Shown: positions 49,525 through 59,861, counted from the first letter of the stretch. The stretch: 64,000 nucleotides of DNA from an uncultured Tateyamaria sp. (GCF_947494755.1 NZ_CANLVZ010000007.1:1-64000); one strand, 5' to 3'. Translations and numbers: made by a program. Notes: a model not told the origin generated them from the sequence alone.

Positions 49525-51495
49525 ATGACTGATGCCGTTCAAAAAGATCGCCCGTGGTTGATCCGCACCTATGCGGGCCACTCGACTGCGGCGGCATCCA
49601 ACGCGCTCTACCGTGCCAACCTTGCAAAAGGGCAAACCGGCCTGTCCGTCGCCTTTGATCTGCCGACACAGACGGGTTACGACAGCGATCATGTTCTGGC
49701 GCGGGGCGAGGTGGGCAAGGTCGGCGTGCCCGTCTCCCATCTTGGTGACATGCGCACGCTGTTCGCAGACATCCCGCTTGAGCAGATGAACACATCCATG
49801 ACGATCAATGCCACGGCCCCTTGGCTGCTCGCGCTTTATATTGCGGTCGCCGAAGAACAGGGCGCTGACGTTGGGACCCTGCAAGGCACGGTGCAAAACG
49901 ATCTGATCAAGGAATACCTCAGCCGCGGCACCTATATCTGCCCACCCGAACCCTCCTTGCGGATGATCGCGGATGTGGCCGAATATTGCTATACGAAGGT
50001 GCCGAAATGGAACCCGATGAATGTATGTTCCTACCACCTGCAAGAAGCGGGCGCGACGCCCGAGCAGGAATTGGCCTTTGCGCTGGCGACTGCGACGGCC
50101 GTTCTGGACGCACTGAAACCCCGCATCGCACCCGAGGACTTTCCCGCTGTTGTGGGCCGCATTTCGTTCTTTGTGAATGCGGGCATTCGGTTTGTGACCG
50201 AGATGTGCAAGATGCGCGCCTTTGTCGACCTTTGGGATGAGATTTGCGCAACGCGCTATGGGGTCAGCGATCCAAAATACCGGCGTTTCCGCTATGGGGT
50301 ACAGGTGAATTCACTTGGGCTGACCGAACAGCAGCCCGAAAACAACGTGTATCGCATTCTGATCGAAATGCTCGCCGTGACCCTGTCAAAAAAGGCCCGC
50401 GCACGGGCGGTTCAGTTGCCCGCCTGGAACGAAGCCCTTGGCCTGCCCCGCCCTTGGGATCAGCAATGGTCGATGCGCATGCAGCAGATCATGGCCTATG
50501 AAACGGACTTGTTGGAATTCGACGATCTCTTTGATGGCAACCCTGCGATTGATGCGAAAGTCGAAGCCCTCAAGGCCGGTGCCCGCGCGAAATTGGAGCA
50601 ATTGGATGCAATGGGCGGCGCAATTGCGGCCATTGACTACATGAAAGCCCAATTGGTCCAATCCAATGCAGAACGGCTCAACCGGATCGAAAAGGGGGAA
50701 ACGGTCGTGGTCGGCGTGAACAAGTATCAGGCCGGGGAACCCTCGCCCCTGATGACCGGGGACGGTGGAATCATGGTCGTGGACCCTGCGGTGGAACAGG
50801 AACAGATCGACCGCCTGGTGGCCTGGCGCGAGGAGCGCGATGCGAAAGCCGTCGCTGCCGCGCTAGCTGATCTGCGCGCTGCGGCTGCGGCCGGCGACAA
50901 CGTCATGCCCGCGTCGATTCAAGCGGCCAAAGTCGGCGTCACCACCGGGGAATGGGCCGCACAGATGCGCGCCGTTCACGGAGAATATCGTGGGCCGACA
51001 GGGGTTTCAGCCTCGCAGTCAAATATGACCGAAGGGTTGGACACCTTGCGCAACGCAGTGGATGTGGTCAGCGACCGGCTTGGGCGGCGGCTCAAATTCC
51101 TTGTGGGGAAACCGGGTCTGGATGGGCATTCCAACGGTGCCGAACAGATCGCGGTGCGCGCGCGCGACTGCGGCATGGACATCGCCTATGACGGTATCCG
51201 GCTAACGCCGGAAGAGATCGTGCGCGCCGCACGCGAGGACGGCGCACATGTCATCGGATTGTCGATCCTGTCCGGCAGCCATATTCCATTGGTCGAGGAT
51301 CTGATGCAGCGCCTGCATTCAGAAAACCTCGGCGATATTCCGGTAATCGTTGGTGGAATTATCCCCGATGATGATGCTGAACGGTTGCGCACCATGGGCG
51401 TCGCTCGCGTCTATACGCCCAAGGATTTTGAATTGAATACAATCATGATGGATATCGTGACACTTGCAGATCCTCAGGCAGTAGCTGCGCAATAA
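49525..51495 (+). CDS. ecm: Ethylmalonyl-CoA mutase
   Basis: A 656-residue adenosylcobalamin-dependent mutase that converts (2R)-ethylmalonyl-CoA to methylsuccinyl-CoA. The N-terminal barrel shows RTYAGHSTAAASNALYR and GLSVAFDLPTQTGYDSDH. The C-terminal B12 domain has the DxHxxG motif in GLDGHSNGAEQIA (about residue 540) and later GLSILSGSH and VGGIIPDDD. It is shorter than methylmalonyl-CoA mutase large subunits (about 710). That, plus ccr nearby, supports the ethylmalonyl-CoA assignment. Start ATG 49525 follows AAGGGG. Confidence 0.94.
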   Translation: MTDAVQKDRPWLIRTYAGHSTAAASNALYRANLAKGQTGLSVAFDLPTQTGYDSDHVLARGEVGKVGVPVSHLGDMRTLFADIPLEQMNTSMTINATAPWLLALYIAVAEEQGADVGTLQGTVQNDLIKEYLSRGTYICPPEPSLRMIADVAEYCYTKVPKWNPMNVCSYHLQEAGATPEQELAFALATATAVLDALKPRIAPEDFPAVVGRISFFVNAGIRFVTEMCKMRAFVDLWDEICATRYGVSDPKYRRFRYGVQVNSLGLTEQQPENNVYRILIEMLAVTLSKKARARAVQLPAWNEALGLPRPWDQQWSMRMQQIMAYETDLLEFDDLFDGNPAIDAKVEALKAGARAKLEQLDAMGGAIAAIDYMKAQLVQSNAERLNRIEKGETVVVGVNKYQAGEPSPLMTGDGGIMVVDPAVEQEQIDRLVAWREERDAKAVAAALADLRAAAAAGDNVMPASIQAAKVGVTTGEWAAQMRAVHGEYRGPTGVSASQSNMTEGLDTLRNAVDVVSDRLGRRLKFLVGKPGLDGHSNGAEQIAVRARDCGMDIAYDGIRLTPEEIVRAAREDGAHVIGLSILSGSHIPLVEDLMQRLHSENLGDIPVIVGGIIPDDDAERLRTMGVARVYTPKDFELNTIMMDIVTLADPQAVAAQ

Positions 51496-51670
51496 TGCAA
51501 TCCCTTTCGGGTCGGACTATTGCGCCAATGCGGAACTGTGGGCTTTCGAATACATAATTTCCGGATTATTCCACATACTACCACTATCGGTCGAAAAAAT
51601 CTCGCATGACGAGCGGGGATATGCTGGTGACACAAATTGATGTCTCCAAGCCATTGCTTTTTCTTCTAAA

Positions 51671-51700
51671 TTGAAAAATACCGCTGGAATATACGATAAT
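51671..51700 (+). promoter_or_regulatory. Candidate promoter of the H-NS-type gene
   Basis: TTGAAA (51671-51676), 18-bp spacer, GATAAT (51695-51700). Transcription would begin very close to the CTGGAGAC ribosome-binding site, so an upstream promoter in the AT-rich 219-bp leader (51496-51714) is also possible. The rest of the leader shows no other clear feature. Confidence 0.35.
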
Positions 51701-51714
51701 TACTGGAGACAAAA

Positions 51715-52038
51715 ATGGCGATCAAGCTCGACAAGATGAGCCGCAAAGACTTGGAAGCGTTACGCTCTGACGTGGACAAGGCAATCATTGACCTGCGCAA
51801 GAAAGAAAAATCAGATGCATTGGCCGCAGCGCAGAAAGCCGCAGCCGAGTTTGGTTTTTCGCTTGAGGAACTGACATCAAAACGGGGCGGAAAAGCGGGC
51901 GCAAAAGGCACGAGTGCTGAACCCAAATACATGAACCCCGAAAACCCGACGCAAACATGGACTGGCAAAGGCCGCCAGCCGAACTGGTTCAAATCAGCGT
52001 TGGAGAGCGGCAAGAAAGCCGATGATCTGATGATCTAA
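51715..52038 (+). CDS. H-NS/HvrA-family nucleoid protein
   Basis: A 107-residue H-NS-like DNA-binding protein. The N-terminal half is a charged helix for oligomerisation (LDKMSRKDLEALRSDVDKAI). The C-terminal DNA-binding core has the typical YMNPENPTQTWTGKGRQPNW. In Rhodobacter the related HvrA affects photosynthesis and nitrogen-fixation genes and light/oxygen responses; here it is probably a general silencer of AT-rich DNA. Its own leader is unusually AT-rich, suggesting autoregulation. Confidence 0.9.
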   Translation: MAIKLDKMSRKDLEALRSDVDKAIIDLRKKEKSDALAAAQKAAAEFGFSLEELTSKRGGKAGAKGTSAEPKYMNPENPTQTWTGKGRQPNWFKSALESGKKADDLMI

Positions 52039-52040
52039 GA

Positions 52041-52063
52041 AACGCCTGTACGGGGGCGTTTTC
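52041..52063 (+). terminator. Terminator after the H-NS-type gene
   Basis: AACGCC and GGCGTT form a 6-bp stem with an 8-base loop, ending in GTTTTCG. It starts 2 bp after the stop. Confidence 0.7.
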
Positions 52064-52130
52064 GCCCTCGTGTCCGGCCTGCGTTTCGCGCTAGCTTGGG
52101 TCTGACCTTTTCCCAGATCGGAGCATTTTC

Positions 52131-52838
<708 letters not shown>

Positions 52839-52845
52839 ACGCGCC

Positions 52846-53688
52846 TTAGCGACCGTGCGATCCGTCATATCCGTTCGGGGGCGGGCTCGACCAGCCATCA
52901 AGCGCGCCGGGTGCCGGCGCGAACACTTCGATCTTGAGCGGATGGCAGGCGGCTGCATCCGAAGAATGTTCAGAACTGCAGTCCCCACCCGGGCAGGCAC
53001 TCAGGGCCCCAAGCAGATCGATCTCGGACAGAAAGTCGATGTGATCGCCGGGACGCACGGGTGAGGCCTTCATGAAATACTGGCCAGTGTCGCGGGTAAA
53101 GCCGGTGCACATGAACACGTTCAACACGTCATGCACATGCGGCTCGGCCTCGTTCAGCGGAACGCCGAGATGATCGGCCAAGGCCCGCGTCAGATTCGAA
53201 TGACAGCAGTGGTGATAATGATCGCCCTGTAACAAGTTGCCGGTATAAGGATCGCAGCGTGTGCCGATCACGTCGTGGACGGAGCCACCGAACGCATCAA
53301 TCCCATACCAGCCCAGACTGTCGTGGATCACGGTCGCCATGGGGCGCATATGGGGAAAGCTGCTCCACATCCGCTCGCCCGTGGTGATGTGGGTGCCATG
53401 CAGCGCGCGCGTCTTTCCGGAATAGAACCGTTCGGACAGATCGCTCGCGTTCCACAGGTTCAGGTCACCGACCTGCGGTCCCTCCACGCTCGAGATGCGA
53501 AAGATATGCCCGGCCGGAACAGTGAAAGTGGCCGCCTCGCGCGGTGGCGCGATCACCTCGTCGATCTTGGTCATGCCATCCCGCGCGGCGGCATATTGCA
53601 CCATGTCGGGCTGTGGCAGCGTGTCGGTCGGATAGCAGATCACCGGCGCGATCGCGCGCCGGGCCTCTGCATCAGCTGGAATGTCCAA
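52846..53688 (-). CDS. DUF1989/urea-carboxylase-associated family protein
   Basis: A 280-residue soluble protein of the DUF1989 family, often next to urea carboxylase genes elsewhere. Blocks: FRISSVEGPQVGDLNLWNA, the metal-like HYHHCCHSNL and HVHDVLNVFMCTG (several His and Cys), and a Cys-rich SACPGGDCSS segment near the C-terminus. The His/Cys pattern suggests metal binding. No urea or allophanate genes are adjacent here. Function unknown; possibly amino-group or guanidine metabolism. Confidence 0.82.
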   Translation of the reverse strand: MDIPADAEARRAIAPVICYPTDTLPQPDMVQYAAARDGMTKIDEVIAPPREAATFTVPAGHIFRISSVEGPQVGDLNLWNASDLSERFYSGKTRALHGTHITTGERMWSSFPHMRPMATVIHDSLGWYGIDAFGGSVHDVIGTRCDPYTGNLLQGDHYHHCCHSNLTRALADHLGVPLNEAEPHVHDVLNVFMCTGFTRDTGQYFMKASPVRPGDHIDFLSEIDLLGALSACPGGDCSSEHSSDAAACHPLKIEVFAPAPGALDGWSSPPPNGYDGSHGR

Positions 53689-53755
53689 TGGCGCACCTCG
53701 TGTGACGTGATATCAGATGCGCCATTGGAGCGGTCCTTGCGCGGATCGGCAAGGG

Positions 53756-54925
53756 TTAGATGACAACCACATCCAGCGGCGGGAACCCGTTGAACCCAAT
53801 GGTCGCATATGTAGTCGTGTAGGCCCCGCAGTTGCGGATGATGACCCGATCCCCCGATGACAGGTTTTGCGGCAGATCAATCATCTTTTTCTCGTAAAGC
53901 ACATCGGCGCTATCACAGGATGGGCCTGCGACGATACAGGGCGCGGTCGGACCCGACGCGGTAGGTGTCACGAACTGATAGCGGATCGCCTCATCCATGG
54001 TTTCGGCAAGGCCCGAGAATTTGCCGATATCCAAGTACACCCAACGATGCAGATCGCGGTTGGATTTGCGCGAGACCAGCAGCACTTCGGCAGCGATGGC
54101 TCCGGCTTCGGCAACAAGACCCCGGCCAGGTTCGGCCATGACTTGTGCCACATCGCCGAAACGCGCATCGATCTGGGCCATGACAGCGGCGGCGTAGGCG
54201 GTCGGGGCCTCGATCGCTTCGCCATAGAAGGCAGGAAAACCGCCTCCGATGTTGAGCAGATCAAGGCCGAAACCCGCCTCTTTCGCCTCGGCCCAGATGG
54301 CAGCGATCTGATCCAGCGTGTCGCCCCACATGGCCGCCTGACGCGTCTGGCTGCCCACGTGAAAGCTGAACCCGCGTGGGCGCAGGCCCAGGGCAACGGC
54401 AAGGCCGAGCAGATCAAGCGCCTTGTCGCGTGCACAGCCGAACTTGCGACTCAGCGGCCAGTCGGCCTGCGACGCATCAACGATCAGACGGATATAGACC
54501 TCGGCACCGGGCGCATGATCGGCGATCTTTTCCAACTCTTCCTCGGCATCGGCGGCAAACAGGGTCAGCCCGGCCTGATGGGCAAATGCGATGTCTGAGG
54601 CCCGCTTGACCGTATTGCCAAACGATATCTGCGCGGCATCGGCCCCTTGCGACAAGCACAACTCAATTTCGCCGCGCGAGGCCGCATCAAAGTGAGACCC
54701 CAATTGCACCAAGCGCGCAATGACTTCGCTCTGCGGATTTGCCTTGACCGCATAATGGATGCGCGCGCGGCCCAGACCCAATGCGAGCGCCCGGTACTGC
54801 GCCTCGACCACATCAATGTCCAGAACAAGGGTCGGGCGATCAAACTGATGGCGCGCGATATAAGCTTCGGCCCGGTTTGGGCGGACGGATTCAGGTGCCG
54901 AAAAATCGGTGACAAAAGCGTTCAT
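53756..54925 (-). CDS. Ornithine decarboxylase, fold-type III (alanine-racemase fold)
   Basis: A 389-residue PLP decarboxylase of the eukaryotic-like ornithine/diaminopimelate decarboxylase family, making putrescine. PLP Lys is K61 in YAVKANP. The glycine loop is LNIGGGFPAF, phosphate binding is AEPGRGLVAEAG, and the active-site Cys-Asp is in GPSCDSADV, typical of ornithine decarboxylase rather than LysA. Start 54925 has GGAG seven bases upstream. The 5' leader (54926-55061) holds a short upstream reading frame and hairpins. Lysine could be an alternative substrate. Confidence 0.9.
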   Translation of the reverse strand: MNAFVTDFSAPESVRPNRAEAYIARHQFDRPTLVLDIDVVEAQYRALALGLGRARIHYAVKANPQSEVIARLVQLGSHFDAASRGEIELCLSQGADAAQISFGNTVKRASDIAFAHQAGLTLFAADAEEELEKIADHAPGAEVYIRLIVDASQADWPLSRKFGCARDKALDLLGLAVALGLRPRGFSFHVGSQTRQAAMWGDTLDQIAAIWAEAKEAGFGLDLLNIGGGFPAFYGEAIEAPTAYAAAVMAQIDARFGDVAQVMAEPGRGLVAEAGAIAAEVLLVSRKSNRDLHRWVYLDIGKFSGLAETMDEAIRYQFVTPTASGPTAPCIVAGPSCDSADVLYEKKMIDLPQNLSSGDRVIIRNCGAYTTTYATIGFNGFPPLDVVVI

Positions 54926-55061
54926 GGTCATCTCCAATAGACGCAGGCCCTAGGGGCCGTTCAGTTCCAAAAGGAGACGTTACCGTCGCTGCATACCGGA
55001 CCCCGGACAGAGGCGCGTGCGTTGGCGTCTTTCATCGCCATATCTTCTCAAACGCGCCTCT
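54926..55061 (-). promoter_or_regulatory. Structured mRNA leader of ornithine decarboxylase
   Basis: Read on the minus strand, the leader contains AGAGGCGCGT-like arms: a perfect 10-bp stem between 55052-55061 and 55009-55018. The loop contains the start of a short reading frame. A GACG-GTAA-CGTC mini-hairpin (tetraloop of GNRA type, 54977-54988 region) and GGCCC-CTA-GGGCC (54946-54958) follow before the GGAG site. A conserved speF leader RNA is known upstream of ornithine decarboxylase genes in alphaproteobacteria, and this may be a member; I could not test the match. Confidence 0.5.
54961..55035 (-). CDS. Leader peptide upstream of ornithine decarboxylase
   Basis: A 24-codon frame, MKDANARASVRG followed by PVCSDGNVSFWN, ends 35 bp before the decarboxylase start. 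An alternative ATG at 55041 adds two residues. GAGAAG lies eight bases before ATG 55035. Its start is in the loop of the 10-bp leader stem and it runs through the 3' arm, so ribosomes on it would open the stem. It resembles polyamine-sensing leader peptides such as enterobacterial SpeFL in position, not clearly in sequence. Confidence 0.45.
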   Translation of the reverse strand: MKDANARASVRGPVCSDGNVSFWN

Positions 55062-55129
55062 TGGGAAGTTGCTATTTTTGCATGGCTGCATTGCGAAAAA
55101 TGGAGGGGGTCTGTCTGTTAGCGCGCGGG

Positions 55130-55839
55130 TCAGATCAGCACATGCCCCGCAGGCCCAAGCAAGAACCCGAACACAGCGCCAAGCGGCGGCAACCATGCAT
55201 TCTCAAGCGGCACTTCGGGCGCGATATCCTGAAACATCAGATAGAGTATCCCGCCAGAGGCCAGCATCATCACCGCACCGATCAGAGGCGCATTCGGCCC
55301 GACGGCTATGCCACCAAGGGCGGCCAGCGGCCCCAAGGGCACCATCGCGAAAAACAGCGCCATCAACACCCGCACACCGCGATCACTTGAGGCGCGGATT
55401 TCCTCCATCGCATTGAACCCTTCGGGCAGGTTTTGCAGCACCATCAGGATGGCCACCAACACGGCTGTCGTCATATCCGCCGCAGCCAGCGCGCCAAGGG
55501 CCATCGCCTCGGGTAGCTAGTCCATCATCATTGCGAGGAATTGGGCCGCGTTCGATCCGCTGGCCTTCAACGCGCGATCAATCAACGCAAAGACGACCCC
55601 CCCGCGAACCAGATCAAGGCGGGCATGAGGGCAAGCCTTGCAACGCCCTCGGGGATCAAAACAAGGACAATGGCCGCCAGCAAGGCACCCGCGCCAAAGG
55701 CGACGATGCCGTGGCGGGCTTCGGTCCGTACCATTTGGGACAGCCAGGAAATCCGGCACAAAGACAGCCCAGCGCCCGCAGGGATAGATGCCCCTACAAG
55801 CGCCGTCAGGATCAACGCCGCCCAGACCGGGTCGAGCAC
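55130..55839 (-). pseudogene. Broken ZIP-family metal transporter gene
   Basis: A ZIP-type divalent metal transporter reading frame interrupted twice. The first part (55839 to about 55600) reads MLDPVWAALILTALVGASIP and GAGALLAAIVLVLIPEG. A run of seven G (55597-55603, minus strand) then needs one extra G to restore the frame VVFALIDRALK. Later an in-frame TAG (55517-55519) falls in MMMD-stop-LPEAMALGAL, and the frame continues to 55130 with LQNLPEGFNAMEEIR, the His-poor form of the ZIP helix IV-V motif. It starts 4 bp after sdhB. Both lesions would need checking as sequencing errors. Confidence 0.78.
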
Positions 55840-55843
55840 GAGG

Positions 55844-56623
55844 TCAGACCGTGCGGTCCACCATCATCTTCTTGATGTTCGCAATCGCTTCTGCGGGGTT
55901 CAGACCCTTCGGACAGGTTTTCGCGCAGTTCATGATCGTGTGGCAGCGATAGAGCTTGAACGGATCCTCAAGATCATCCAGCCGCTCGCCCGTGGCCTCA
56001 TCCCGGCTGTCGATGATCCAGCGATAGGCATGCAGCAACGCGGCTGGCCCAAGATAGCGATCACCGTTCCACCAGTAGGATGGGCAGGATGTCGAGCAGG
56101 ACGCGCACATCACGCATTCATACAAGCCGTCCAGCTTCTTGCGATCATCTATGGACTGCCGCCACTCCTTTGCCGGGCGGTTCGTCTTGGTCTCAAGCCA
56201 CGGCATGATCGAGGCGTGTTGGGCGTAAAAGTGGGTCAGGTCCGGGATCAGGTCTTTGACGACCGGCATATGCGGCAGGGGGTAGATTTTGACGTCGCCC
56301 TTCACCTCGTCCATGCCGTAGATGCAGGCCAGCGTGTTGATCCCGTCAATGTTCATCGCGCAAGATCCGCAAATCCCCTCGCGGCAGGACCGACGGAACG
56401 TCAGCGTCGGATCAATCTCGTTTTTGATCTTGATCAGTGCATCCAGCATCATCGGCCCACAGGTGTCCATATCGACCCAATAGGTGTCGAGCTGCGGGTT
56501 TTTGCCGTCATCGGGGTTCCAGCGATAGATCTGGAACTTGCGCAGGTTGGTTGCGCCTTCGGGTTTTGGCCACGTCTTGCCCGTGGTCATCCGCGAATTC
56601 TTGGGAAGCGTCAGTTGGACCAT
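55844..56623 (-). CDS. sdhB: Succinate dehydrogenase iron-sulfur subunit
   Basis: A 259-residue SdhB carrying electrons from SdhA to quinone. The 2Fe-2S Cys are in CREGICGSC plus the later Cys of TLACIYG. The 4Fe-4S and 3Fe-4S ligands are [16 protein letters not shown] and [14 protein letters not shown]. Start 56623 (MVQLTLPK) fits the family; the upstream in-frame extension overlaps the preceding lipoprotein gene. It is separated from sdhA by two unrelated genes on the same strand. Confidence 0.97.
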   Translation of the reverse strand: MVQLTLPKNSRMTTGKTWPKPEGATNLRKFQIYRWNPDDGKNPQLDTYWVDMDTCGPMMLDALIKIKNEIDPTLTFRRSCREGICGSCAMNIDGINTLACIYGMDEVKGDVKIYPLPHMPVVKDLIPDLTHFYAQHASIMPWLETKTNRPAKEWRQSIDDRKKLDGLYECVMCASCSTSCPSYWWNGDRYLGPAALLHAYRWIIDSRDEATGERLDDLEDPFKLYRCHTIMNCAKTCPKGLNPAEAIANIKKMMVDRTV

Positions 56624-56640
56624 ATCAGGTACTCCTGTGG

Positions 56641-56970
56641 TTAAAGCGTCAGGGCGGCAGAGCCGGCCCGAACGATGCACTGTTGTGTTTCGGGGCGCGC
56701 AATCACGGTGCGCACGAGGTTTGCAGTTGCGTCGGTGACACCGATTACTGCGTCCCGCGCAAATTCGCGGATTTCGAGCGCATCGGCGTTGTCGATCACG
56801 CAGTCAGTAAAAGGGGCCACCGCCTGTTTGGGCACGGCCGGAAAGCGGGTCACGATGGCCTCGTTCACCGCGACCTTCGCGCTGCGGCGTCCCACATCAT
56901 CTGCGGCGCGCGTTGCCTCTTCGCATCCCACCAGGGCCAGAACGGCGATCAATGCGACACCCCGGATCAT
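56641..56970 (-). CDS. Small lipoprotein-like protein inside the sdh cluster
   Basis: A 109-residue protein with a lipoprotein signal ([14 protein letters not shown], Cys about residue 16). The mature part is short and helical, with two Cys (DCVID and QQCIV) that could pair. The start overlaps the end of the FkbM methyltransferase gene by 4 bp, and sdhB follows 17 bp after the stop. No family recognised. Position suggests only co-transcription with sdh. Confidence 0.7.
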   Translation of the reverse strand: MIRGVALIAVLALVGCEEATRAADDVGRRSAKVAVNEAIVTRFPAVPKQAVAPFTDCVIDNADALEIREFARDAVIGVTDATANLVRTVIARPETQQCIVRAGSAALTL

Positions 56971-57662
56971 GCCGCCCACCGTGTGAACAACACATCCATA
57001 TGCCGGGGTTGCGCCCGTTTGCCGGGTCCGTCCGCGATTGCCATGATGTCACGCATTTCAAGTCCTGCCTGTGCCAGTAGTGTTATTGCTTTTGAGGGTG
57101 GGGCGACGCCCGCAAATCGCTTGCTGACGCTGAGTTCGAGGATCACGAAATCGCAGCGTTTCAGTGTCTCGGCACCGCCTTCCAGCACCGCCGTTTCGAA
57201 TCCTTCGGTGTCGATCTTGAGACCCACACGCCCGGAATAGTCTGTCATCAGATCATCAAGCCGCATGACCGGCACGTCCATCCTGTCGACCTGCGTAAAC
57301 GTGTCGACAAGGACGTCCGTCCGCTCCATCAGGCTTGCCATGGCTCCACCTTTGCCGGGTGCGGTTTCAGGCACATGAAGCGTCGCCTGCCCCGCCTCGG
57401 CCCCAAGGGCGACGGCGTGAAAGTCGAACACGCTCAAGTGCCCAGTGGCCCGCACGGCGTCGCCGCAGTCCGGTTGGGGATCCACCAGCACAAAACGCGC
57501 ATCAGGGAAGGACTTGTAAAGCCACGGCGTGCCGTCATGCACGCCCACGTCCACCACCACGTCCGGTTTGAACCCATAGCCGCGCACATAAAACGCACGC
57601 GTTTTGAGAGGATGGATCGCCATCCCCTCAGCCCGCAATGTGCGTCGCATGTCCGCCAGCAT
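56967..57662 (-). CDS. FkbM-family methyltransferase
   Basis: A 231-residue SAM-dependent methyltransferase of the FkbM type. The SAM-binding region is DVVVDVGVHDGTPWLYKSFP (about residue 35), and the family block is LKIDTEGFETAVLEGG (about 156). FkbM enzymes usually methylate sugars or other small molecules. It lies 5 bp after sdhA and overlaps the small lipoprotein gene, so it is embedded in the sdh operon without an obvious link to respiration. Confidence 0.85.
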   Translation of the reverse strand: MLADMRRTLRAEGMAIHPLKTRAFYVRGYGFKPDVVVDVGVHDGTPWLYKSFPDARFVLVDPQPDCGDAVRATGHLSVFDFHAVALGAEAGQATLHVPETAPGKGGAMASLMERTDVLVDTFTQVDRMDVPVMRLDDLMTDYSGRVGLKIDTEGFETAVLEGGAETLKRCDFVILELSVSKRFAGVAPPSKAITLLAQAGLEMRDIMAIADGPGKRAQPRHMDVLFTRWAA

Positions 57663-57667
57663 GGTGA

Positions 57668-59473
57668 TCAGTACACCCGTGCTTTCGGCGCGATCTTTTT
57701 CAGGTCGATCCCGCCATCATTGTGGCTCGTCAGCGGTTGCAGATGCACCCCGCGATAGCCCAAAGAGGCCGCATTGCCCTTGAACCAGACCAAGCTGTGC
57801 TTGCGCCAGTTTTCGTCGTCGCGGTCTGGATAATCTTCATGCGCATGCGCACCCCGGCTTTCCTTGCGCGCGGCGGCGGCTGTGATTGTGGCGACCGCAT
57901 TGGGCATAAGGTTGGTCAGCTCCAGCGTCTCCATCAGGTCCGAGTTCCAGACCAGCGACGTGTCCGACACTTTGAGGTCGGATTGCTTGGCCGCGACATC
58001 CTCCATCTTGGCCTGACCTTCGGCCAGCGTCGCATCCGTGCGGAAGACCGCCGCATCGGCCTGCATCGTTTTCTGCATCTCAAGGCGCAACTCAGCCGTG
58101 GGCACATGGCCCTTGGCATAGCGCAACCCGTCAAAGCGCGAGAACGCGGCATCGACCGAGCGTTGGTTCGGAGTCGGCACCGGTGTCGAGGGATCAATGA
58201 TCTCGCCTGCGCGGATCGCTGCGGCCCGCCCAAAGACCACAAGGTCAATCAGCGAGTTCGAACCCAATCGGTTCGCGCCGTGGACCGAGGCGCAACCCGC
58301 CTCACCCACAGCCATCAGGCCGGGCGAGACGTTGTCCGGTTTGTCGGCGGTCGGTGCCAGCACCTCACCCCAATAATTCGTCGGGATACCGCCCATGTTG
58401 TAGTGGACCGTGGGCAGGACCGGGATCGGTTCCTTGGTCAGGTCAACGCCCGCAAAGATACGCGCACTTTCCGAGATACCGGGCAGGCGCAGGTCCAGCG
58501 TTTCCTTGGGCAGGTGGTTGAGGTGTAGGTGGATGTGATCACCCGCGTCGCCAACCCCGCGCCCTTCGCGGATTTCCATGGTCATGCAGCGCGACACCAC
58601 ATCGCGGCTCGCCAGATCCTTGTAGGTCGGCGCGTAGCGTTCCATGAACCGCTCGCCTTCGGAGTTGGTGAGGTAGCCGCCCTCACCCCGCGCCCCTTCG
58701 GTGATCAGGCAGCCCGCGCCATAGATGCCGGTCGGGTGGAACTGCACAAACTCCATATCCTGAAGCGGCAGACCGGCACGGGCCGTCATGCCGCCGCCGT
58801 CACCGGTGCAGGTATGGGCCGAGGTGGCCGAGAAGTAGGCGCGCCCATAGCCGCCTGTGGCCAGCACGACCATCTTGGCGGCAAACAGGTGCATGGTGCC
58901 ATCATCCAGCTTCCAGCACAGCACGCCCTGACAGACACCATCTTCGGACATGATCAGGTCGATGGCAAAATACTCGATGTAGAATTCCGCGTTGTTCTTG
59001 AGCGACTGACCATAAAGCGTATGCAGGATCGCGTGGCCGGTTCGGTCAGCGGCGGCGCAGGTGCGCTGCACCGGGGGACCTTCGCCAAATTCGGTGGTGT
59101 GCCCGCCAAAGGGGCGCTGGTAAATCTTGCCCTCTTCGGTGCGAGAAAACGGCACACCGTAATGTTCCAGCTCGTACACGGCCTTCGGGGCCTCGCGCGC
59201 CAGGTATTCCATCGCATCCGTATCACCGAGCCAGTCAGAACCTTTGACCGTGTCATACATATGCCACTGCCAGTTGTCGGGGCCCATGTTGGACAGCGAC
59301 GCGGCGATGCCACCTTGAGCAGCGACCGTATGCGAGCGGGTCGGGAACACCTTGGTCACGCACGCCGTGCGCAGGCCCTGTTCGGCCATGCCCAGAGTCG
59401 CGCGCAAGCCAGCACCACCGGCCCCCACCACAACCACGTCATAGTCATGCGTCTCGTATTCGTAAGCAGCCAT
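57668..59473 (-). CDS. sdhA: Succinate dehydrogenase flavoprotein subunit
   Basis: A 601-residue SdhA that oxidises succinate to fumarate with covalently bound FAD. The FAD fold is [18 protein letters not shown] (residues about 12-30). The flavinylated His is in [12 protein letters not shown] (about 48), the substrate residues are in [13 protein letters not shown] and HTTEFGEG, and [13 protein letters not shown] is a family block. Start 59473 ([12 protein letters not shown]) precedes the FAD fold. It lies 16 bp after sdhD. Confidence 0.98.
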   Translation of the reverse strand: MAAYEYETHDYDVVVVGAGGAGLRATLGMAEQGLRTACVTKVFPTRSHTVAAQGGIAASLSNMGPDNWQWHMYDTVKGSDWLGDTDAMEYLAREAPKAVYELEHYGVPFSRTEEGKIYQRPFGGHTTEFGEGPPVQRTCAAADRTGHAILHTLYGQSLKNNAEFYIEYFAIDLIMSEDGVCQGVLCWKLDDGTMHLFAAKMVVLATGGYGRAYFSATSAHTCTGDGGGMTARAGLPLQDMEFVQFHPTGIYGAGCLITEGARGEGGYLTNSEGERFMERYAPTYKDLASRDVVSRCMTMEIREGRGVGDAGDHIHLHLNHLPKETLDLRLPGISESARIFAGVDLTKEPIPVLPTVHYNMGGIPTNYWGEVLAPTADKPDNVSPGLMAVGEAGCASVHGANRLGSNSLIDLVVFGRAAAIRAGEIIDPSTPVPTPNQRSVDAAFSRFDGLRYAKGHVPTAELRLEMQKTMQADAAVFRTDATLAEGQAKMEDVAAKQSDLKVSDTSLVWNSDLMETLELTNLMPNAVATITAAAARKESRGAHAHEDYPDRDDENWRKHSLVWFKGNAASLGYRGVHLQPLTSHNDGGIDLKKIAPKARVY

Positions 59474-59489
59474 CTTGTGACCTCCTATG

Positions 59490-59861
59490 TCAAAGCGCCA
59501 GACGCGCGACGGCAAACAGGCCCGTCGCGGCGGCAGCATAGCTCAGGCAGATCATCGCAAGGATGAGAACCTTTTGCATTGTTCCGTGCACGTAGTCTTC
59601 GATCAGCACCTGCACACCGTCTTTGAAGTGCATGAACGTGACCACGATTGTGAGGGCCGCGATGATCGCCGGGAAGGGCCGCGCAAAATAGGCGGTGACC
59701 TCTTCATAGGGTGCCCCGACAATGGACCCGAAAGTGAATACGAACAGCGGGATCAGGAGCAGTAGTGCAAAGCTCGACACTTTCATGGCCCAGAAATGCG
59801 CGGTGCCCGATTTCGCCGAACCCATGCCGACGGCCCGTTTGCGGTCTGTAAGATAACGCAT
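59490..59861 (-). CDS. sdhD: Succinate dehydrogenase membrane anchor SdhD
   Basis: A 123-residue hydrophobic membrane anchor with three helices. The N-terminus [20 protein letters not shown] and the block [17 protein letters not shown] (with His for heme and Asp-Tyr near the quinone site) match SdhD. It lies between sdhC (11 bp upstream) and sdhA. Start 59861 fits the family length; a longer frame overlaps sdhC. Confidence 0.94.
   Translation of the reverse strand: MRYLTDRKRAVGMGSAKSGTAHFWAMKVSSFALLLLIPLFVFTFGSIVGAPYEEVTAYFARPFPAIIAALTIVVTFMHFKDGVQVLIEDYVHGTMQKVLILAMICLSYAAAATGLFAVARLAL

Noticed and set aside
55541-56644. Plus-strand open frame of 367 codons opposite sdhB and the ZIP pseudogene
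   Set aside because: It is antisense to strongly conserved sdhB with no homology-like blocks.
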